Assembly: GCF_016907275.1 (NCBI RefSeq)
Contig: NZ_JAFBBP010000001.1
Span: 6,624,001 to 6,688,000, forward strand
DNA from: Micromonospora luteifusca
GTDB lineage: Bacteria > Actinomycetota > Actinomycetes > Mycobacteriales > Micromonosporaceae
DNA: 64,000 nucleotides
Direction: 5' to 3'
Under the pieces are notes generated by a model, which made no database searches, was not told the origin of the DNA, and saw only the letters and a list, made by a program, of their open reading frames with translations. This document shows positions 45,849 to 54,939 of this stretch, one piece after another (the first letter of the stretch is position 1; each line of letters begins with the position of its first letter). A program made the translations under genes and the position numbers.

Positions 45849-46979
45849 TCAGATCAGCGCCGTCGCGCGGCGGGCGAGCAGACGTACGAGTGTCGCGCGG
45901 GCCGCGGCGGTGTCGCAGCGGGACGCCAGGGCGGGTCCCGCCGATCGGGCGAGCCGCTGGGCGAGTGCGTCATCGCGTAGGACCCGCACGAGGTGCGCGG
46001 CGACCTCGGCGGCCGTCTCGCCCGCCAGCACGTCCCGGCCGGGCGCCAGGCCCATGCCCTCGAAGGCGATCGGTGTGCCCACCACGGGCACACCGTGCTC
46101 GATCGCCTCGCCGACCTTGCCCTTCACCCCGGCGCCGTAGCGCAACGGAGCGACCGCCACCCGCGCGCGGGCATAGAGGGGCGTCAGGTCCGGCACCCAG
46201 CCGTGCACCGTCACCCGGTCCCCGGCGAGCGCCATGATCGCCGGGGACGCGCCGTCGCCGACGAGGTCGACAGTCGCCTCCGGCACCTCCCTCCAGACCG
46301 CCGGCATCACCTCGGCGCACAGCCACCGCGCGGCGTCGGTGTTCGGCTGATGGAGGTAGTTGCCGACGAAGACGATCCGGGTCGACGGGGCCGCTGATCG
46401 GGTCGGCGGCACCGGACGGTGGATGTTCGACAGCACCTCGACGCTCGCGCCCGGTGCCTCGTCCAGCAGCAACCGGCGCTCCTCCTCGGAGACCACGAGC
46501 GCGACGTCGCACTCGCGGACCAGCATCAGCTCAAGGGCGCGGATGCTCTCCGCGCGGGCACGTACGACGTACCGGTCCGGTGCGCCCTCGGCCGCGGCCA
46601 GCGCCGCCTGTCGCCGTAGTCGATGGAAGTGCACGTCGACCGTGTCGTACACCACCAGGCATCCGGGCGCGTTGTCCCGCACCCGGGCGAGCATCTCCAC
46701 CGCGGGCTCGGGGCGGCACAGCAGTGCCACGCCGAGGCGGTGACCCTCCGCCGCGAGGAAACGTTCCTGTTGGCGGCGGTCGCCGAGCACTCCGACGCCG
46801 AGTTGCCGCAGCCGATCGGCGTACGCCGGACCGGCTGTCGCGTTCAGCGGGAAGTAGAGCACCTGATGGCCCAGGCCGAGCAGCTCCTCGATGATGCGGT
46901 GTTGGCGTAGGGACCCGGAGTCCCGGTCGGGCGTCGGCAGTTGGTGATCGACGATCAGGATGGTTTCCGCGGTGGCCAT
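45849..46979 (-). CDS. GT4-type glycosyltransferase
   Basis: A 376-residue GT-B enzyme. The N-domain has ILIVDHQLPTPDRDSGSLRQ, and the C-domain has RIVFVGNYLHQPNTDAARWL, VTVHGWVPDLTPLYARARVA, VAPLRYGAGVKGKVGEAIEH and VVGTPIAFEGMGL. This pattern fits group 1 (GT4) transferases near O-antigen- or antibiotic-type glycans. It starts 7 bases after the GPP34 gene's stop, so it belongs to the same transcript. Confidence 0.82.
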   Translation of the reverse strand: MATAETILIVDHQLPTPDRDSGSLRQHRIIEELLGLGHQVLYFPLNATAGPAYADRLRQLGVGVLGDRRQQERFLAAEGHRLGVALLCRPEPAVEMLARVRDNAPGCLVVYDTVDVHFHRLRRQAALAAAEGAPDRYVVRARAESIRALELMLVRECDVALVVSEEERRLLLDEAPGASVEVLSNIHRPVPPTRSAAPSTRIVFVGNYLHQPNTDAARWLCAEVMPAVWREVPEATVDLVGDGASPAIMALAGDRVTVHGWVPDLTPLYARARVAVAPLRYGAGVKGKVGEAIEHGVPVVGTPIAFEGMGLAPGRDVLAGETAAEVAAHLVRVLRDDALAQRLARSAGPALASRCDTAAARATLVRLLARRATALI

Positions 46980-46986
46980 GGCACGG

Positions 46987-47619
46987 TCAGCCCGCGTACA
47001 GCGTGACGAGCCAGGCGGTGTCGAGGCCGTGGAAGGCCTCACGCAGAGGGCCGGACGCCCAGCCGGAGCGGGCGATCTCGGCGGCCCGGGCCCGCGTGGC
47101 GTCGTCCGCCGCGCCGGGCACCGCCCCGATGGCGTGCAGGATGGTGATCAACACCGACGTCTCCTCGTCGGGGTGCGCACCGCCGAGTGCCGCGGCGATC
47201 GCCTGGCGGATGGTCCGCTCACGGGTGCCGTCCTCGGCCGGCCAGGTCTTCGTCTTGATCAGACCGAGCGTCCGCTGCTCCTCCAGCCGGATGGCGCCGT
47301 CCGTGGCCAGCAGCTCCAGCAGCGGCTTCCAGCAGACCTGCCCGAGGTTGTCCGCCGCCCAGCCGACCTTCATCGACTTCGTGCCCATCCGGCGCAGGGC
47401 GGCGTCCAGGGCGGGATTTCCGGTCGGGGTGGTGTCCAGGACGTCCACCCGGGGCTCCTTGCCCTCCGGGGTGACCGGGATCCTGATCCGGCCGGCGCGG
47501 ACGAGGTCGAGCAGGACGGCGGCGCCGACGGCGCGGTGGCGACGGTTCATGTCGACGGTGCTGCGGCCGCTGGAGTCGTCGAGCAGCAGGAGGACGAGGT
47601 CTTCGGCCAGACGGGACAT
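46987..47619 (-). CDS. GPP34 (GOLPH3-like) family protein
   Basis: A 210-residue protein of the GPP34 family: LAEDLVLLLLDDSSGRST at the N-terminus, AVGAAVLLDLVRAGRI, then a helical body to the end. Eukaryotic GOLPH3 binds phosphatidylinositol-4-phosphate and glycosyltransferases; actinobacterial members are often found in metabolite or glycan loci, but their function is unknown. The neighbouring glycosyltransferase makes a scaffold role conceivable. Start ATG 47619 follows GAGGAG. Confidence 0.82.
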   Translation of the reverse strand: MSRLAEDLVLLLLDDSSGRSTVDMNRRHRAVGAAVLLDLVRAGRIRIPVTPEGKEPRVDVLDTTPTGNPALDAALRRMGTKSMKVGWAADNLGQVCWKPLLELLATDGAIRLEEQRTLGLIKTKTWPAEDGTRERTIRQAIAAALGGAHPDEETSVLITILHAIGAVPGAADDATRARAAEIARSGWASGPLREAFHGLDTAWLVTLYAG

Positions 47620-47654
47620 TGTGGTCTCCTCGGTGTCGATGTCGGGTGGGCGGG

Positions 47655-48509
47655 TCAGGTGGGGCGGCGGTCCAGGGCGAGGTCGCGACGCCGGGCCATG
47701 GTCGAGCCCGACTCCCGGCGGGCCATCAGGCGCAGGACGACCGGCGCGGCGAGCAGTCCCACGACGGCCCACACACCGAGCGCCGTGAACGTCTCCCAGT
47801 GCTGCCAGGAGCCGCCGATCTCGGCGGCCAGGGCGCTGTCGGGCAGCAGCGCGGAGCGTGCGGCGAGGCCGAGCCAGTACAGCGGGAACACCTGCGCCAC
47901 CACCTGCAGCCAGGTCGGGAACCCGGAGATCGGGTAGAAGATCCCGGAGAGCGCCGCGAGAGTCAGCACCGGCAGCATGACCAGGCCGATGCTGCGCGGG
48001 CTCTCGATCACCGAGCCGATGACCGCGCCGAGGGGCAGCATCGCGAGCAGGCCGAGGGGGAACACCCAGAGCAGGGTGAGCCAGCGCCGCGCCTCGCCGA
48101 GTTGCAGGCCTTCCACCAGCACCGCGCCGGTGCCGAGCACGACGACCCACGCGACCAGCACCATGCCGGAGATCAGCACGATCTTGCCGATCAGGTACGA
48201 CACCATGCCCTGCGGCAGGGCCTTGAGTCGCAGCAGGGTGCCGTCCTCCCGTTCGACCACGAGCAGTTGGGCGAGCATGAGCAGGCCGTTGAAACCGACG
48301 CACATGCTGAGCAGGCTGGGCAGCACGAACGTGGCGACCGACAGGTCGGAGCCGGCGAGCTGGTCGTCGCGGAGGAAGTAGATCGGGGCGAGCAGACCGA
48401 CGAGCCAGATCAGGTTGCTGGCCAGATCCTGGGCGTTGCCCAGCACGTGACGCAGCTCGGTCACGCCTCGGCGCACGCCCTGCCCGACCGCGTTCCAGGT
48501 GGTGTTCAT
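47655..48509 (-). CDS. ABC-2 type exporter permease
   Basis: A 284-residue integral membrane protein with six predicted helices. It contains the ABC-2 signature region LLVVEREDGTLLRLKALPQG between helices 2 and 3 and LSGIFYPISGFPTWLQVVAQ near helix 5-6, as in DrrB-type antibiotic exporters. It overlaps the ATPase gene by four bases (ATGA). Confidence 0.87.
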   Translation of the reverse strand: MNTTWNAVGQGVRRGVTELRHVLGNAQDLASNLIWLVGLLAPIYFLRDDQLAGSDLSVATFVLPSLLSMCVGFNGLLMLAQLLVVEREDGTLLRLKALPQGMVSYLIGKIVLISGMVLVAWVVVLGTGAVLVEGLQLGEARRWLTLLWVFPLGLLAMLPLGAVIGSVIESPRSIGLVMLPVLTLAALSGIFYPISGFPTWLQVVAQVFPLYWLGLAARSALLPDSALAAEIGGSWQHWETFTALGVWAVVGLLAAPVVLRLMARRESGSTMARRRDLALDRRPT

Positions 48510-49435
48510 CGGGTGCCCTCCGCGTCTCGCACCATCGCCAGGTAGATGTCCTCCAGCGCCGGCCGGTTGACTCGCAGGTCCTCGACGTCGCCGTCGCCCT
48601 GGAGCAGTTCCCGCACGAAACCGGACACGTCGGCGGTGCGTGCACGGTGGGGCCGGCCCGCGCTGACCCACGTCACCTCGGCGTCACCGCCCAACTGCCG
48701 GCCGAGCTCCTCGACCGTCCCCCCGGCGACGATGCCTCCGCCGGCGAGGATCAGCACGCGGTCCGCCAGCTTCTCCGCCTCGTGCAGGTCGTGGGTGGTC
48801 AGCAGGACCGTCATCCGTTCCTGCGCCAACCGGCGGATCAGCTCGTGGAAGTCCTGCCGGGCCTCCGGGTCGAAACCGACCGTCGGCTCGTCGAGGAACA
48901 GCACCTCGGGACGCCCGACGATGCCGATGGCGATGTCGAGGCGACGACGTTGGCCGCCGGAGAGAGTCCCGATCGGCTTGCGCGCCTGCTCGGTCAGCCC
49001 GACCACGGTGAGCAGGTCGTCGACGTCCCACGACCCGTTGGAGCCGAGGCGGTCGTACGGGCGGTAGAACGAGCGGAAGTGCAGCAGCAGCTCCCGGACC
49101 TGCCACTTGGCGTGGTCGCGCCAGGACTGCAGGACGATGCCGAGCCGCGCCCGCCAGGCTTCGTCGCCGTGGGCCGGGTCGACCCCGAGCACGCTCACCT
49201 CTCCGGCCGAGCGGAGCCGAAAGCCCTCGAGAATCTCGATCGTGGTGCTCTTGCCCGCCCCGTTCGGGCCGAGCAGGGCGACGATCTCCCCCCGTTCGAC
49301 GGTGAGGTCGATGCCGCGCAGCACCTCCTGCTCGTCGTAGGCCATTCGGAGGCCGCGTACCCGCACGGCGGGTTGCTCCGGCCCGGCGGTCGTCTCGGCG
49401 GTGGCCGGGACGGCGGACGCCACCCTGGTCGTCAT
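48506..49435 (-). CDS. ABC exporter ATP-binding protein (DrrA-like)
   Basis: A 309-residue ATPase. It has Walker A GPNGAGKSTTIEIL, Q-loop IVLQSWRDHAKWQV, signature LSGGQRRRLDIAIG, Walker B EVLFLDEPTVGFDP and the switch His in LLTTHDLHEAEKLA. With the following permease it forms a DrrAB-type drug or metabolite exporter. It overlaps the glycosyltransferase gene by ATGA. The ribosome site AAGGAG lies inside that gene. Confidence 0.92.
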   Translation of the reverse strand: MTTRVASAVPATAETTAGPEQPAVRVRGLRMAYDEQEVLRGIDLTVERGEIVALLGPNGAGKSTTIEILEGFRLRSAGEVSVLGVDPAHGDEAWRARLGIVLQSWRDHAKWQVRELLLHFRSFYRPYDRLGSNGSWDVDDLLTVVGLTEQARKPIGTLSGGQRRRLDIAIGIVGRPEVLFLDEPTVGFDPEARQDFHELIRRLAQERMTVLLTTHDLHEAEKLADRVLILAGGGIVAGGTVEELGRQLGGDAEVTWVSAGRPHRARTADVSGFVRELLQGDGDVEDLRVNRPALEDIYLAMVRDAEGTR

Positions 49436-50586
49436 GCCACAACTCCTTCCTGCCGTCGCGGGGGCGTGCCGGCTCCCCGCAGGTGTGCCTCGATGACGTC
49501 GCCGGCCGCGCGGGCGCCGCCCGAGGCGGCGATCTCGTCGCGCATCGCGGCCAACGCGGCGGACACCCGCGCGCTGGTCGTGACGTCCTCGACGGCCGCG
49601 CGTACCGCCTGCGCGGTGACGTCCGGGGGCCGGATCATCCGGCCCAGACCGAGGGCGTCGACGCGGGCGGCGGTGACGAACTGTTCGACCCCCTGCGGCA
49701 CCACCACCAGCGGTACGCCGTGCGTCAGCCCCTCCAGGACGCTGCCGGTGCCACCCGCGGTGACGAAGACGGCGGCCTGTTCGAGGACGCGCACCTGGGG
49801 CACCCAGCGGTGCACCTCCACGTCGGACGGCAGGGTGCCCAGCGCCGCCGGGTCCACGGCTGCCCCGGTGGCGACCACCACGTGCCAGCCGCCGCCGACG
49901 AACGCCTCGGCGCACGCGGTGAAGACCCCCGGCGCCCGGTTGTAGGTGGTGCCGAGGGAGATCAGGGCCACCGGGCGGCCCGCCGGGCCCGTCCAGTCGC
50001 CGTCGGCGACGCGCCGCCAGGGGATCGGGCCGACGAAGTGGTGCTCGCCGCCCACCGCGTCGGCGGCGACCTGAAGCGACCGGGGGAGAGCCACCACGCA
50101 GGGGCGGGTCTCGGGGGCGAGGCGCACCGGCGAGCCGATCCGCTCCTCGCTGCCCCGGGGGAACACGTGGGTGGGGGAGAACTGCACCTCGGGCACCCCC
50201 CACCGGGCCGCCAGCACCGGGGCGTACGCGGTGACCGTGTCGTACACGACCAGGTCGGGTCGGTCGTCGGCGTACGCCGATGCCAGCTGGGGCAGGGCGG
50301 CGGCGCGCTCCCGGTCGAAGGCCAGTGCGGCGCGGCGCCCGTCGTCGTCGGCCGGAAGCCAGCCGCTGCCAGGACGGCCGGCGGAGGGGAAGGTCGAGGT
50401 GTACGGCACGGGCGTGGCGCCCGTCTCCGCGATCAGCGGTGCGAAGCCCGCACCGGTGGCGAACGTGACGCGGTGGCCCCGGCCGACCAGCTCGGCGGCC
50501 ACGCCCAGCATCGGGTTCACGTGACCGTGCAGCGGCACGGACATGAACGCGACGTGCGTTCTCTTCGGCGGGCCGGCTGGCGTCAC
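49432..50586 (-). CDS. OleD/MGT-like glycosyltransferase
   Basis: A 384-residue GT1 enzyme of the macrolide glycosyltransferase group. The acceptor domain begins HVAFMSVPLHGHVNPMLGVA, with the catalytic His of that motif. The UDP-sugar site is VPQVRVLEQAAVFVTAGGTG and VLEGLTHGVPLVVVPQGVEQ. Such enzymes inactivate macrolides intracellularly (OleD, MGT) or glycosylate natural products. Coupled to an exporter, this one may modify a compound before efflux. GTG 50586 follows GGAGGAACG. Confidence 0.88.
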   Translation of the reverse strand: MTPAGPPKRTHVAFMSVPLHGHVNPMLGVAAELVGRGHRVTFATGAGFAPLIAETGATPVPYTSTFPSAGRPGSGWLPADDDGRRAALAFDRERAAALPQLASAYADDRPDLVVYDTVTAYAPVLAARWGVPEVQFSPTHVFPRGSEERIGSPVRLAPETRPCVVALPRSLQVAADAVGGEHHFVGPIPWRRVADGDWTGPAGRPVALISLGTTYNRAPGVFTACAEAFVGGGWHVVVATGAAVDPAALGTLPSDVEVHRWVPQVRVLEQAAVFVTAGGTGSVLEGLTHGVPLVVVPQGVEQFVTAARVDALGLGRMIRPPDVTAQAVRAAVEDVTTSARVSAALAAMRDEIAASGGARAAGDVIEAHLRGAGTPPRRQEGVVA

Positions 50587-50625
50587 AGGTCGTTCCTCCG
50601 TTCCGGGTGTCTCCGGCCGCGCGAG

Positions 50626-50940
50626 TCAGTGCGGGCCGGTCGGTGGGTGAGCGGCATGCCCTTCGGCGATCTCCCGAAGCGCGGCCATGTGTGCGGTGTA
50701 GACAGTTCTACCGAGCGGGGTCAGGGCCACCCAAGCGTGGATTCGAGAATTGAATGGCTCCTTGCGCAGCGTCACGTACCCCGCTTCCTGGAGGACCTTG
50801 AGCTGCTTGCTCAGCACCGAGTCGCTGACCCCGAGCCCGTCGCGGATGGCCGCGAACGACAGCGATTCGACGCCGCTGAGCTGGGCACAGATCTGGAGCC
50901 GGTTGATCGGGTGGATGGTCTCGTCGAGCCCTGATCTCAT
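50626..50940 (-). CDS. Winged-helix regulator (ArsR/HTH_34-like)
   Basis: A 104-residue winged-helix protein: LQICAQLSGVESLSFAAIRD, LGVSDSVLSKQLKVLQEAGY, VTLRKEPFNSRIHAWVALTP. It belongs to the group of short dimeric regulators often found next to small membrane proteins. It overlaps the upstream membrane-protein gene (ATGA) and probably controls this locus. Confidence 0.82.
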   Translation of the reverse strand: MRSGLDETIHPINRLQICAQLSGVESLSFAAIRDGLGVSDSVLSKQLKVLQEAGYVTLRKEPFNSRIHAWVALTPLGRTVYTAHMAALREIAEGHAAHPPTGPH

Positions 50941-51395
50941 GCCGGCCGGCCAAGCTCCCGGGTGAGTACCGCGTCGAGTCGGCGGCCCAGGACGATCACC
51001 AGCACCATGACCAGGACCCCCACGGCGGCCATCGCGCCGCGCAGGTCGAGACCCCACTCGAGGACGAGCCCGACCAGGATCAGCGCGGGCACGAGGATCC
51101 CGATGACCAGGCTGATCCGGCGTGCACCGGGCGTGGCCTGGAACCGGTCCAGGGAGACCCCGGTGAAGTGCTTGGCCGCCAGGGTGACCAGGTAGGGGCC
51201 GAGGAACAGGCCGCCGACGACGCCGAAGGGGATCCAGTCCCAGCCGATCGACACCGAGGCGAAGGCGAAGAGCAGTGAGGCGCCGATGCCGACGTGGTAC
51301 CACCAGGGCGCCACGGCCCGGCGGGCCACCTGCTCGCGTCCCTCGTCGACGTCGGCCAGTGCCTGGCGTGCCTCGTCGGGGGTGATCCGATTCAT
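50937..51395 (-). CDS. Membrane protein co-transcribed with regulator
   Basis: A 152-residue protein with an N-terminal cytoplasmic helix (TPDEARQALADVDEGREQVA) and four membrane segments (WWYHVGIGASLLFAFASVSI; GVVGGLFLGPYLVTLAAKHF; ISLVIGILVPALILVGLVLE; VGVLVMVLVIVLGRRLDAVL). This pattern is frequent in actinobacteria directly upstream of HTH_34-type regulators; the function is unknown. ATG 51395 is preferred; ATG 51416 is in frame. Confidence 0.75.
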   Translation of the reverse strand: MNRITPDEARQALADVDEGREQVARRAVAPWWYHVGIGASLLFAFASVSIGWDWIPFGVVGGLFLGPYLVTLAAKHFTGVSLDRFQATPGARRISLVIGILVPALILVGLVLEWGLDLRGAMAAVGVLVMVLVIVLGRRLDAVLTRELGRPA

Positions 51396-51462
51396 GTCCA
51401 CATGTTCTCTTTCCATGATGGAAACTCTACCCTTTCTGTAATGGAAAGTCGACGATTTCGCG

Positions 51463-54051
51463 CTACCCGGTCAGGTCGGCCGGGGTCAGATCGGCCGGCA
51501 CCGCGCCGAGCACCACGACGTGCCACAGCGCGCCGAACAGGTCGTGCGCCGCCGCGCTGAGATCCTCCGGCCGAGGCGCCCGCAGCAGCTCCGGCCGCCG
51601 CACCAGCCAGTGCAGCCCACGTCCCGCCGCGGTGGTGTGCCGCAGCGCGTCCGCCAGCGCCGCCGGCGAGTCGAAGGCCGACAACAGTTGCGCGGAGCAG
51701 TACCGGCGGACCGCCTCCACCTCCTCGACCGGCGGCGGCTCGGCGATCAGGGCACCCACCTCGGCCCGTACGTCCGCCACCGCCTGCCCGAGCGCCTCGC
51801 GCGGAACGGCCAGCCGCACCGACGCCCGCCGGTGCCCGGCCAGCACGTCGCGCCGCGCGAGCAGCACGTGGTCGGCGCGGCCCAGCCGTCGGCACCGGGC
51901 CACCAACCGGGCCTCGGTGTACCCGCCCAGCAACGCCGTCGTCAGGTAGCGGGCCGCCTCCGGCGACCCCTCGTCCGGCTCCCGTCCGCTGAGACTCAGA
52001 TGCGCGACGTCCCCACCGGGCTCCCGCAGCACGAGCAGCTCCGGCTCGCCGCGCAGGTCGGGGGCCACCGGCGTCGCGGCGTCCCCGACCCAATCCACGA
52101 GCGGTGCCGCCACGTTGGCCAGCACGGTCACGGCATCCGCCGGGGCGACCACGACCAGCGTGGCCCCGGCCGGACGGAACACGTGACGATGCAGGACGGT
52201 CATCTCGGTCGGTGGGGCCGCCGACGCCTCGGCCCCCGCCCAGCGTCGGCGCAGCGCCTCATCCATCCGCTGCTGCGGCGAGGGCGGCACGCTGCGACGT
52301 ACCGGCAACGGCCGCCACGCGGGCAGCGGACCGGGGTTCAGGACATCTCTCACCACGGACATCAGCGCGGCCAGGCGCGTGACCGGCACCCAGCCACTCA
52401 GGTCCGCCCACTGCCCGTCCTGGGACAGGTGCAGGCCACCACCGAGCGTCGCGGCCCGGCCCGCCGCGTCGGCCTGCGCGCTCAGGGCCCGCAACAGGAA
52501 GTCGACCCGGTCGGGAAACCCCCAGCCGTACGGGCCCAGCGGCACCCGCAGCCGGATCTCCGCCAGCTCTCCCCGGTGATCCGGCACCGCGACCACCCGC
52601 AGCCCGTTGTCCAGGCACACCTCGCGCGCCCCGCCGAGCGCCGGCGGCACCGGCTCACCCAGCGCCGGCGGCACCAGCGGGCCGGCAGCGGTGACACCCA
52701 ACTCCGCGGCGCTGCGCAGCGGGCCGCCGCTGGGCGCCGGCGGCACCGCGACCGGCCGGGGCGCCGGTGCGGGCGGCGTCCGCGTGGTGACTGGAGGACC
52801 CGCCACGAGCAGGGCGCGGGGTTCCCCGGCCAGGGTGTGCGCGGCCCGCGCCACCTGCCCGGCGGACGTGTCGCTGATCAGTCGGGGCAGCTCATAGACC
52901 AGCTCGGCCCGGCCGAACAGCAGCTCGAAACGGCCCAGGGCGCGGCAACGGTCCACGAGCCCCGCATGCTGACGGCGGTGCTCACCGGACAACTCCTGCG
53001 CCGCCCGACGCACCCGGCCCCGGTCGAGGGTGGAATCATCCAGCCGCCCCCACTCGGCCAACAGGTCCGCGACGAAATCGTCCGGGGTGAGGTCGCCCGG
53101 GAGCACGGAGGTGACCACGAAGGCGTCCGGCGCCAACGTGTCCAGCGGCCCGAAGAACCCGCACCCGGCGCTGGTGCGTACGGCGGCCCGCTCCGATCGC
53201 CAACGGCTGGTGAGCCGGGCCAGCACCATGTGCGCGACGTAGTCGGTCAGGGCCAGGTGCGGATCCGGTAGCCGGTAGCCCAACGCCACCGCCGTCCGCG
53301 TCGCCCCCTCGACCGACTGCTCGGCCACCCGGTGCTCGCCCGGCGGCGGCTCGGCTACGTCGCGGGACGCGACACCGGCCCGGGCCGGCACCACACCGAA
53401 GTGCCGCTCGACGAGCGGCCACACCTGATCCGGGGCGTGCGGCGTGACGATCGTCAGCACCGCGCCCGACGGCACGTAGTGGGCGTCGAAGAACGCGGCG
53501 CAGTCGTCCACCGTCAGGTCGGCCAGCCGGCTCACCTCGCCGTACCCGTCGTGGGCGTTGGCGAACGAGCCGAACATGACCGCCGGCAGCCCTGGCCACG
53601 GCAGGTTGCCGTACAACCGGCTGTCGCGCATCACCTGGATCTCCCGGCCCACCTCGACGAGCTGGGTCGCCAACTCCCCGTCGGTGAACGCCGGTGCGCG
53701 CAGCCGATCCGCCTCACGGAACAACGCCTGCTCCAGGGCCTCGGCCGGGAGCACCTGGTAGTAGTCGGTGTAGTCGGCGTGCGTGGTGCCGTTCGCCGTG
53801 CCACCGAGCGGGTGCAGGTCGTCGTAGAAGCTTCCCGAGGGCAGACTCTCACTGCCCCGGAACATCAGGTGCTCCACCAGGTGGGCGAGCCCCTCCTGAC
53901 CGGGCAGCTCCGACCGGAACCCGGTGGCGTGATGCACGCTCACGGCGCAACGCGGCGTCGGCCAGTGGGGGAGCAGCACCACCCGCAGCCCGTTCGACAG
54001 TCTGCGACGGTGCAGTCGACGGAGGTTCGAGGACCCGGGCGGGACGGTCAT
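51463..54051 (-). CDS. Two-domain M16 metalloprotease of the RiPP cluster
   Basis: An 862-residue zinc protease with two M16 halves fused. The N-half has the inverted zinc motif HLVEH (GLAHLVEHLMFRGSES) and the downstream acidic ligand in EVGREIQVMRDS. The C-half (from about 460: EVCLDNGLRVVAVPDHRGEL) lacks HxxEH and is presumably the inactive partner. No signal peptide, so it acts in the cytoplasm. As last gene of the RiPP operon it is the best candidate for leader-peptide removal, because the ABC exporter lacks a peptidase domain. Confidence 0.85.
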   Translation of the reverse strand: MTVPPGSSNLRRLHRRRLSNGLRVVLLPHWPTPRCAVSVHHATGFRSELPGQEGLAHLVEHLMFRGSESLPSGSFYDDLHPLGGTANGTTHADYTDYYQVLPAEALEQALFREADRLRAPAFTDGELATQLVEVGREIQVMRDSRLYGNLPWPGLPAVMFGSFANAHDGYGEVSRLADLTVDDCAAFFDAHYVPSGAVLTIVTPHAPDQVWPLVERHFGVVPARAGVASRDVAEPPPGEHRVAEQSVEGATRTAVALGYRLPDPHLALTDYVAHMVLARLTSRWRSERAAVRTSAGCGFFGPLDTLAPDAFVVTSVLPGDLTPDDFVADLLAEWGRLDDSTLDRGRVRRAAQELSGEHRRQHAGLVDRCRALGRFELLFGRAELVYELPRLISDTSAGQVARAAHTLAGEPRALLVAGPPVTTRTPPAPAPRPVAVPPAPSGGPLRSAAELGVTAAGPLVPPALGEPVPPALGGAREVCLDNGLRVVAVPDHRGELAEIRLRVPLGPYGWGFPDRVDFLLRALSAQADAAGRAATLGGGLHLSQDGQWADLSGWVPVTRLAALMSVVRDVLNPGPLPAWRPLPVRRSVPPSPQQRMDEALRRRWAGAEASAAPPTEMTVLHRHVFRPAGATLVVVAPADAVTVLANVAAPLVDWVGDAATPVAPDLRGEPELLVLREPGGDVAHLSLSGREPDEGSPEAARYLTTALLGGYTEARLVARCRRLGRADHVLLARRDVLAGHRRASVRLAVPREALGQAVADVRAEVGALIAEPPPVEEVEAVRRYCSAQLLSAFDSPAALADALRHTTAAGRGLHWLVRRPELLRAPRPEDLSAAAHDLFGALWHVVVLGAVPADLTPADLTG

Positions 54052-54060
54052 GATTCTTCC

Positions 54061-54939
54061 TCAGGAGGACAGCAGGTACCGGGCGAAACCCGTGTACCTG
54101 GCGAAGACGTCCGACTCCCAGCCGACATAGGCCGTGTAGTCGTGGATGTGCAGCAACACCCGGAAGGCGACCCACTCCTGCCACCGGTCAACTAGGTCGC
54201 GCCCGTACCCGTCGAGCAGCGCGGTGATCAGCCGCTGCCAGGCCGGGCGGTCACCACCGCGATACCACTGGAGCTCGACCAGCTCGCCCAGCACCCAACC
54301 GAGGTCGTACTCCCACGGGGCGGCGCAGAGGTCCTCACCGATCAGCGCGTCCGCCTCGGTGGGATCCGCCTCGGCGGGCACCAGCGAGCCGAGACCGGGT
54401 GCGCCGTGACACAACACGGCCGGCGCGGTCGCGATCCGCTCGGTGTACGCCCGGATCCGTCGCAGGGCGTCGACGCCGAGCCGGGGGAGCAGGAGAGACT
54501 CGGCGTACGCCGTCCTCGGCTGCGGCGACCGCCCGTCCAGCCAGGTGGTGAGCCGGGTGAACCCGCGCGGGCGGCTCGTGCCGACCCCCGCCGGTACGGG
54601 TTGGTCATGCAGGTGACGCAGGGCCCTGCCGAGCCCGTGCAGGATCGGCACGAGAGCGTCGTCCGGGCCGTCGCGGAGCAGTCGCCCGGCCACCGCGTGG
54701 TCGCCGCGCACGTGGTACGTCCGCGCGTCGCCGTCGGGCACACCGGCCACCCAGCGCACCGGACCCGGTGCGGGCAGCGCCACGACGACGTCGTCGACCG
54801 CCGGGACGAACGGTGTCGGCGCCAGCGTGCCGATGCTGCGTCGCCACTGGTAACCGCCGACCGGCAGTGGTCGGACCGTGGTGCGCAGCAGCTCGGTGCC
54901 GAAGTCGCGCCCCGCCGGTGCAATCGTCGCCACCGTCAT
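54061..54939 (-). CDS. Second APH-like protein of the RiPP cluster, possible LanX-type partner
   Basis: A 292-residue protein with features of the aminoglycoside-phosphotransferase fold in the C-terminal half: LCHGAPGLGSLVPAE in the catalytic-loop position (HGAP, so the usual Asp is missing) and LIGEDLCAAPWEYDLGWVLG in the DFG-like position. The N-terminal half is not recognised. Class V lanthipeptide synthetases need a kinase-like, a HopA1-like and a third protein; this could be that third one, or a pseudokinase. It overlaps the decarboxylase gene by ATGA. Confidence 0.6.
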   Translation of the reverse strand: MTVATIAPAGRDFGTELLRTTVRPLPVGGYQWRRSIGTLAPTPFVPAVDDVVVALPAPGPVRWVAGVPDGDARTYHVRGDHAVAGRLLRDGPDDALVPILHGLGRALRHLHDQPVPAGVGTSRPRGFTRLTTWLDGRSPQPRTAYAESLLLPRLGVDALRRIRAYTERIATAPAVLCHGAPGLGSLVPAEADPTEADALIGEDLCAAPWEYDLGWVLGELVELQWYRGGDRPAWQRLITALLDGYGRDLVDRWQEWVAFRVLLHIHDYTAYVGWESDVFARYTGFARYLLSS

